Origin: Chryseobacterium edaphi
GTDB taxonomy: Bacteria; Bacteroidota; Bacteroidia; Flavobacteriales; Weeksellaceae
Direction of reading: 5' to 3'
Length of the DNA stretch: 64,000 nt
Assembly: GCF_025628985.1 (NCBI RefSeq)
Contig: NZ_JAOTEM010000005.1
Location: forward strand, 124,001 to 188,000
Part shown: positions 60,444-64,000 of the stretch, one piece after another
How the letters are laid out: each line of letters opens with the position of its first letter
Position numbering within the stretch: position 1 is the stretch's first letter
Position numbers and translations under genes: made by a program
Notes under the pieces: model-generated
The model's database searches: none
The model's input: only the letters and a program-made list of their open reading frames with translations
What the model was told of the DNA's origin: nothing

Positions 60444-61007
60444 ATGAAAAACTTTTCAATTATTCAACATAAAGGAATTATTTCAGATGAATTTACAAGT
60501 CTAAAGATTCCTGATTTTTCTTCCGCTTGCAGATATATTTCTAAATTGCCTTACAAAAGAAATTCAGACAAAAATAATATCAAATGTGTATTTGATGATT
60601 TCGGTGGAACATGCAGTACGAAACATGCGGTCTTAAGAAAATTGGCGATTGAGAATCATCACCCCGAAATAAAGCTTATTATCGGAATTTTTAAAATGGA
60701 TGCTGATTATACTTGTAAAATCAAAAATACGCTGGAAAGATTTAATCTCAATTACATTCCGGAAGCCCATAATTATCTCAAAATTGAAAATGAGTATTTT
60801 GATTTTACCAAACCTGATTCAGAATACAGTCAATTTCAAAATAAAATTATAGTTGAGAAAGAAATCGAGTACGATCAAATGGGCGAAGAGAAAATTTCTT
60901 TTCACAAAGACTTTCTAAAGCAATGGATAGTGAAAGAAAATATTCCCTATAATTTAGATGAAATCTGGAAAATCAGAGAACAATGCATTGAAGATTTACA
61001 AAAATGA
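60444..61007 (+). CDS. unknown protein, possible transglutaminase-like fold
   Basis: The 187-residue soluble protein has a GGTCSTKHAVLRKLA stretch (about 53-67), an IPEAHNYLKIE stretch (about 105-115) and EYFDFTKP (about 117-124). This gives a Cys, His and Asp in the order and spacing of transglutaminase-like cysteine proteases. No signal peptide. I do not recognise a named family, so the fold is inferred. It may act on proteins or peptides in the cytoplasm. It stands alone. Confidence 0.6.
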   Translation: MKNFSIIQHKGIISDEFTSLKIPDFSSACRYISKLPYKRNSDKNNIKCVFDDFGGTCSTKHAVLRKLAIENHHPEIKLIIGIFKMDADYTCKIKNTLERFNLNYIPEAHNYLKIENEYFDFTKPDSEYSQFQNKIIVEKEIEYDQMGEEKISFHKDFLKQWIVKENIPYNLDEIWKIREQCIEDLQK

Positions 61008-61116
61008 TGAGGTCGAAATTCAGATTTCTTCTTCCGTTTGCTTTGCGAAGAGTCCTGAATTAAGGGACGATTACAAAGTATAGACTGAATCAATTTAGTT
61101 TTCATTTTTAAATTAT

Positions 61117-61124
61117 TATCTTTG
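61117..61124 (+). promoter_or_regulatory. -7 box of mtaB
   Basis: TATCTTTG lies 25 bases before the ATG; the -33 region (TTTA at 61094-61097) is weak. Confidence 0.5.
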
Positions 61125-61149
61125 CACCCACAAAATTCAGTAATAATAA

Positions 61150-62496
61150 ATGTCTCATTTTCACAGAACTGCCGCATTTCATACCCTTGGTTGCAAATTA
61201 AATTTTGCAGAAACATCTACTATTGCACGTCAGTTGACAGATGCAGGTTATGACAAGGTAAGTTTTGATGAGAAAGCAGATGTTTATGTGATCAATACCT
61301 GTTCGGTAACTGAAAACGCGGATCGTGAATGTAAACTTCACGTAAAACGTGCAATGAAAGCCAATCCGGAAGGTTTGGTGGTGATTGTCGGATGTTATGC
61401 ACAATTGAAACCTGAAGAAATTTCTCAAATTACAGGTGTGGATTTGGTACTCGGAGCCAAAGAAAAATTCAATATTCTGAGCTATCTTGATGATTTGGAA
61501 AAATCTGAAAGTGAAGGTGTTGTCCATTCTTGCGAAATTGAAGAAACCGATTTTTTTATCGGAAGTTATTCAATCGGAGACAGAACCAGAGCTTTTCTAA
61601 AAGTTCAGGATGGTTGTGATTATAAATGTACGTATTGCACAATTCCTTTAGCCAGAGGGATTTCCCGTTCAGATACCATCGATAACGTTTTGAAAAATGC
61701 AAAAGAAATTGCGGCGAGAGACATTAAAGAAATCGTTCTTACAGGAGTAAATATTGGCGATTATGGAAAAGGCGAATTTGGAAACAAGAGACATGAGCAT
61801 ACTTTTTTAGATTTAATTAAAGAATTAGATCAGGTCAAAGGCATTGAAAGAATCCGTATTTCATCGATTGAGCCGAATCTATTGAAAGATAAAAGCATCG
61901 AACTGGTTTCAAAAAGTAAAAGTTTTGTTCCGCATTTTCATATTCCATTACAATCGGGAAGCGACGATTTATTGAAAAAAATGAAGCGTCGTTATTTGAC
62001 AAAATTGTATAGTGAAAGAGTCAATAAAATCCGCGAAGTGATGCCTCATGCAGCGATTGGTGTTGATGTAATCGTGGGTTTTCCGGGAGAAACGGAAGAA
62101 TTATTTATGGAAACGTATAACTTCCTGAATGAGCTTCCAATTAGTTACTTACACGTTTTTACATATTCTGAAAGAGAAAATACCGAGGCCGCTGAAATGG
62201 ATGGAGCAGTACCGATTCCTGAAAGAAAAAGACGCAACAAAATGCTCAGAATTCTATCAGAAAAGAAAAAGATGTCATTTTACCAGACTCAGCTCGGGCA
62301 AACACTTCCCGTACTTTGGGAACACGAGAATAAAGACGGAAAAATGTACGGTTTCACAGAAAATTATGTGAGAGTGCAGAAAGATTTTGACCTGTCATCT
62401 GTAAATCAAATTGAATTTCTGAATCTTGGAAAGATTCTTCCGGATGGCACGGTTTCTGTGCAGTCGTCCTATGAAAGTTTTTTAGCAAAAGCATAG
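61150..62496 (+). CDS. mtaB: tRNA t6A37 methylthiotransferase MtaB
   Basis: The 448-residue radical SAM enzyme adds a methylthio group to N6-threonylcarbamoyladenosine at tRNA position 37. The N-terminal MTTase domain carries TLGCKLNFAET (Cys near 15), INTCSVTENADREC (about 50-63) and VGCYAQLKPEE (about 80-90), binding the auxiliary cluster; the radical SAM motif is GCDYKCTYCTIPLARG (CxxxCxxC, about 154-169). SGSDDLLKKMKRRY follows as in the family. Length is normal. It is a single-gene unit. Confidence 0.95.
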   Translation: MSHFHRTAAFHTLGCKLNFAETSTIARQLTDAGYDKVSFDEKADVYVINTCSVTENADRECKLHVKRAMKANPEGLVVIVGCYAQLKPEEISQITGVDLVLGAKEKFNILSYLDDLEKSESEGVVHSCEIEETDFFIGSYSIGDRTRAFLKVQDGCDYKCTYCTIPLARGISRSDTIDNVLKNAKEIAARDIKEIVLTGVNIGDYGKGEFGNKRHEHTFLDLIKELDQVKGIERIRISSIEPNLLKDKSIELVSKSKSFVPHFHIPLQSGSDDLLKKMKRRYLTKLYSERVNKIREVMPHAAIGVDVIVGFPGETEELFMETYNFLNELPISYLHVFTYSERENTEAAEMDGAVPIPERKRRNKMLRILSEKKKMSFYQTQLGQTLPVLWEHENKDGKMYGFTENYVRVQKDFDLSSVNQIEFLNLGKILPDGTVSVQSSYESFLAKA

Positions 62497-62510
62497 ACTT
62501 TTTGCTTTAT
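62484..62510 (+). terminator. weak terminator after mtaB
   Basis: AGCAAAA / TTTTGCT, a 7-bp stem overlapping the stop codon, then TTATTT. Confidence 0.5.
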
Positions 62511-62553
62511 TTCTACTAAATTTATTCTTTAACGATTTTAAATCTACATTTTT

Positions 62554-63936
62554 ATGAGAGATAAGTTTTTATCTTGGGGATTGGTGTTGGTAATTGCAAC
62601 ATGGATTGTCGCATTACTCATCAAAGCACACTATTGGATTCCAATATTTTTAACCGCAGTTTATGCTTTAGGAGTTTATAATACTTACCAAACTAAACAT
62701 GCCATTCTCCGGAACTTTCCTGTTTTGGGATATTTCAGATACTTTTTTGAAGATATTTCTCCCGAAATGCAACAATATTTTATCGAAAGAGAAACAGACG
62801 GAAAACCATTTCCAAGAAATCAACGTTCTGCAGTTTACAGACGTTCAAAAAACCTAAGCGATACTGTGCCTTTCGGAACTCAATTAGAAGTCAATCATAG
62901 GAAATATGAAGGAATTAAGCATTCTATTTACGCAAAATCACCGAAAGAAGAACTTCCGAGAGTTTTGGTGGGAGGAGAGCAATGTTCTCAACCTTATAAT
63001 GCATCTTTATTTAATATTTCGGCAATGAGTTTCGGTGCTTTGAGTGACAGAGCTCAGATTTCTTTAAACAGAGGCGCAAAAAAAGGAAATTTCTATCATA
63101 ATACAGGTGAAGGAGGAATATCTCCGCATCATTTGGAAGGCGGTGATCTTTGTTGGCAAATCGGAACGGGATATTTTGGATGTAGAGACGAAGAAGGTAA
63201 CTTTAATCCGGAATTATTCACAAAATATTCTACTCTTCCTAATGTGAAAATGGTTGAAATTAAATTATCTCAAGGCGCAAAACCAGGTCACGGCGGAGTT
63301 TTACCTGGAGTGAAAAATACGCCTGAAATTGCAAAAATACGTCATGTACAACCTGGTTTGACCATTGTTTCTCCACCGTCGCATTCGTCTTTTTCTGATG
63401 CAACTGGTTTATTAAGATTTGTACAACAATTGAGAGAACTTTCCGGCGGAAAACCTGTTGGTTTTAAGCTTTGTATAGGTGATACAAAAGAGTTTGAAGA
63501 TATTTGTGTTCAGATGAATGTATTGAAAATTTATCCTGATTTTATCACCGTTGACGGAGCGGAAGGAGGAACGGGAGCTGCACCACCCGAATTTTCTGAC
63601 GGAGTAGGAATGCCTTTAGAACCGGCTTTGATTTTCGTTAACAAAACACTTAAAAACTACAATGTTAGAAGTAAATTAAGAGTCATTGCAAGTGGAAAAG
63701 TTCTGACGAGCTTAGATATTCTGAGAGCTGTTGCAATGGGAGCAGATATGTGCAATAATGCAAGAGGATTTATGTTTTCTTTAGGCTGTATTCAGGCTTT
63801 GAGATGTAATAACAACAATTGTCCGACAGGAGTTGCAACACAGGATAAGATGTTAATTAAGGGGCTTGATGTTACCGATAAGGCTGAAAGAGTATATCAT
63901 TTCCATAAAACACATTGCACACCTGTAATGAATTGA
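62554..63936 (+). CDS. FMN-binding glutamate synthase-related protein, 3' end frameshifted
   Basis: The first 45 residues hold two membrane segments (LSWGLVLVIATWIVALLIK and a WIPIFLTAVYALGVY stretch). The rest matches the GltB-like FMN/iron-sulfur family: SAMSFGALSDRAQISLNRGAK (about 153-173), GHGGVLPGVK, the FMN loop VDGAEGGTGAAPPEFSDG (about 331-348), ASGKVLTSLD and GCIQALRCNNNNCPTG (about 415-430). The frame stops after HCTPVMN at 63936, although the -1 frame from 63930 continues with ELIAAAG, suggesting a small deletion or error in the last part. The real gene runs past the window end. Confidence 0.82.
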   Translation: MRDKFLSWGLVLVIATWIVALLIKAHYWIPIFLTAVYALGVYNTYQTKHAILRNFPVLGYFRYFFEDISPEMQQYFIERETDGKPFPRNQRSAVYRRSKNLSDTVPFGTQLEVNHRKYEGIKHSIYAKSPKEELPRVLVGGEQCSQPYNASLFNISAMSFGALSDRAQISLNRGAKKGNFYHNTGEGGISPHHLEGGDLCWQIGTGYFGCRDEEGNFNPELFTKYSTLPNVKMVEIKLSQGAKPGHGGVLPGVKNTPEIAKIRHVQPGLTIVSPPSHSSFSDATGLLRFVQQLRELSGGKPVGFKLCIGDTKEFEDICVQMNVLKIYPDFITVDGAEGGTGAAPPEFSDGVGMPLEPALIFVNKTLKNYNVRSKLRVIASGKVLTSLDILRAVAMGADMCNNARGFMFSLGCIQALRCNNNNCPTGVATQDKMLIKGLDVTDKAERVYHFHKTHCTPVMN

Positions 63937-64000
63937 TTGCTGCTGCAGGAAGAAGTTCTTATGAAGAAGTGGATGCATCAATGTTTATGAGAGGAGATGA
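63930..64000 (+). other. continuation of the glutamate synthase-related gene in another frame
   Basis: From 63930 this frame codes for ELIAAAGRSSYEEVDASMF and MRGD, a sensible C-terminal continuation after HCTPVMN. The join GTAATGAATTG would be in frame if it read GTAATGAATGAATTG, that is, with one more ATGA. Confidence 0.65.

Noticed and set aside
1..64000. CRISPR array, rRNA or tRNA genes
   Set aside because: No regularly spaced repeats and no cloverleaf-like or rRNA-like stretch was recognised on either strand; a tool-based tRNA scan could still find one I missed.

Overview
The window is chromosomal DNA of a member of the Bacteroidota, most likely a flavobacterium of the Chryseobacterium type. 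The evidence is AT-rich intergenic DNA, promoter boxes of the Bacteroidota form (TTTG, then TAnnTTTG), weak ribosome binding sites, type IX secretion (T9SS) sorting domains and a PorZ-like protein, Mqo, runs of POT peptide transporters, and several dispersed intergenic repeat families. The genus is inferred, not proven. I saw no rRNA or tRNA gene, CRISPR array, transposase with a recognisable catalytic domain, or prophage.

Layout. 1-5.0 kb: four secreted adhesin-like or jelly-roll proteins on the plus strand, the first cut by the window edge. 5.0-8.2 kb: an AT-rich accessory patch with three small helix-turn-helix proteins (two share an N-terminal family) and an uncharacterised helical protein. 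8.2-9.8 kb: a SulP anion transporter. 10.2-16.4 kb: a Ter-type stress cluster (HAD hydrolase, phosphoribosyltransferase-like protein, TerD, TelA, an unknown 314-residue protein, a second TerD, TerC). 16.4-24.3 kb: a catalase-like protein, FKBP isomerase, membrane-bound XRE regulator, serine hydrolase, an Rrf2 regulator with a 15-bp inverted-repeat operator and its probable target reductase, an M23 peptidase, and a minus-strand group of small secreted proteins. 24.7-32.9 kb: central metabolism (GpsA, Mqo, SDR dehydrogenase, GH63-like glucosidase) with small conserved proteins between. 32.9-37.6 kb: a minus-strand operon of split 5'-nucleotidase, porZ and recO. 37.7-48.6 kb: dapA, acetyltransferase, recG, thioredoxin, and three POT transporters with a YhcG-type nuclease gene among them. 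48.7-49.2 kb: an antitoxin with a toxin gene broken by a stop codon. 49.3-57.7 kb: a dipeptidyl peptidase, two secreted unknowns, a glucan phosphorylase that lacks the usual cofactor lysine, and a nuclease-fold candidate. 57.8-64 kb: a large T9SS type B secreted protein, two small proteins, MtaB, and a glutamate synthase-related protein whose 3' end is frameshifted.

Most genes are ordinary housekeeping or envelope genes. The points most worth a second look are the in-frame stop in the RelE/ParE-like toxin, the frameshift at the right edge, the phosphorylase without its lysine, the Rrf2 operator pair, the perfect palindrome inside the YhcG gene, the unknown Ter-cluster gene, and the short repeats between genes, including two similar copies either side of one acetyltransferase gene.
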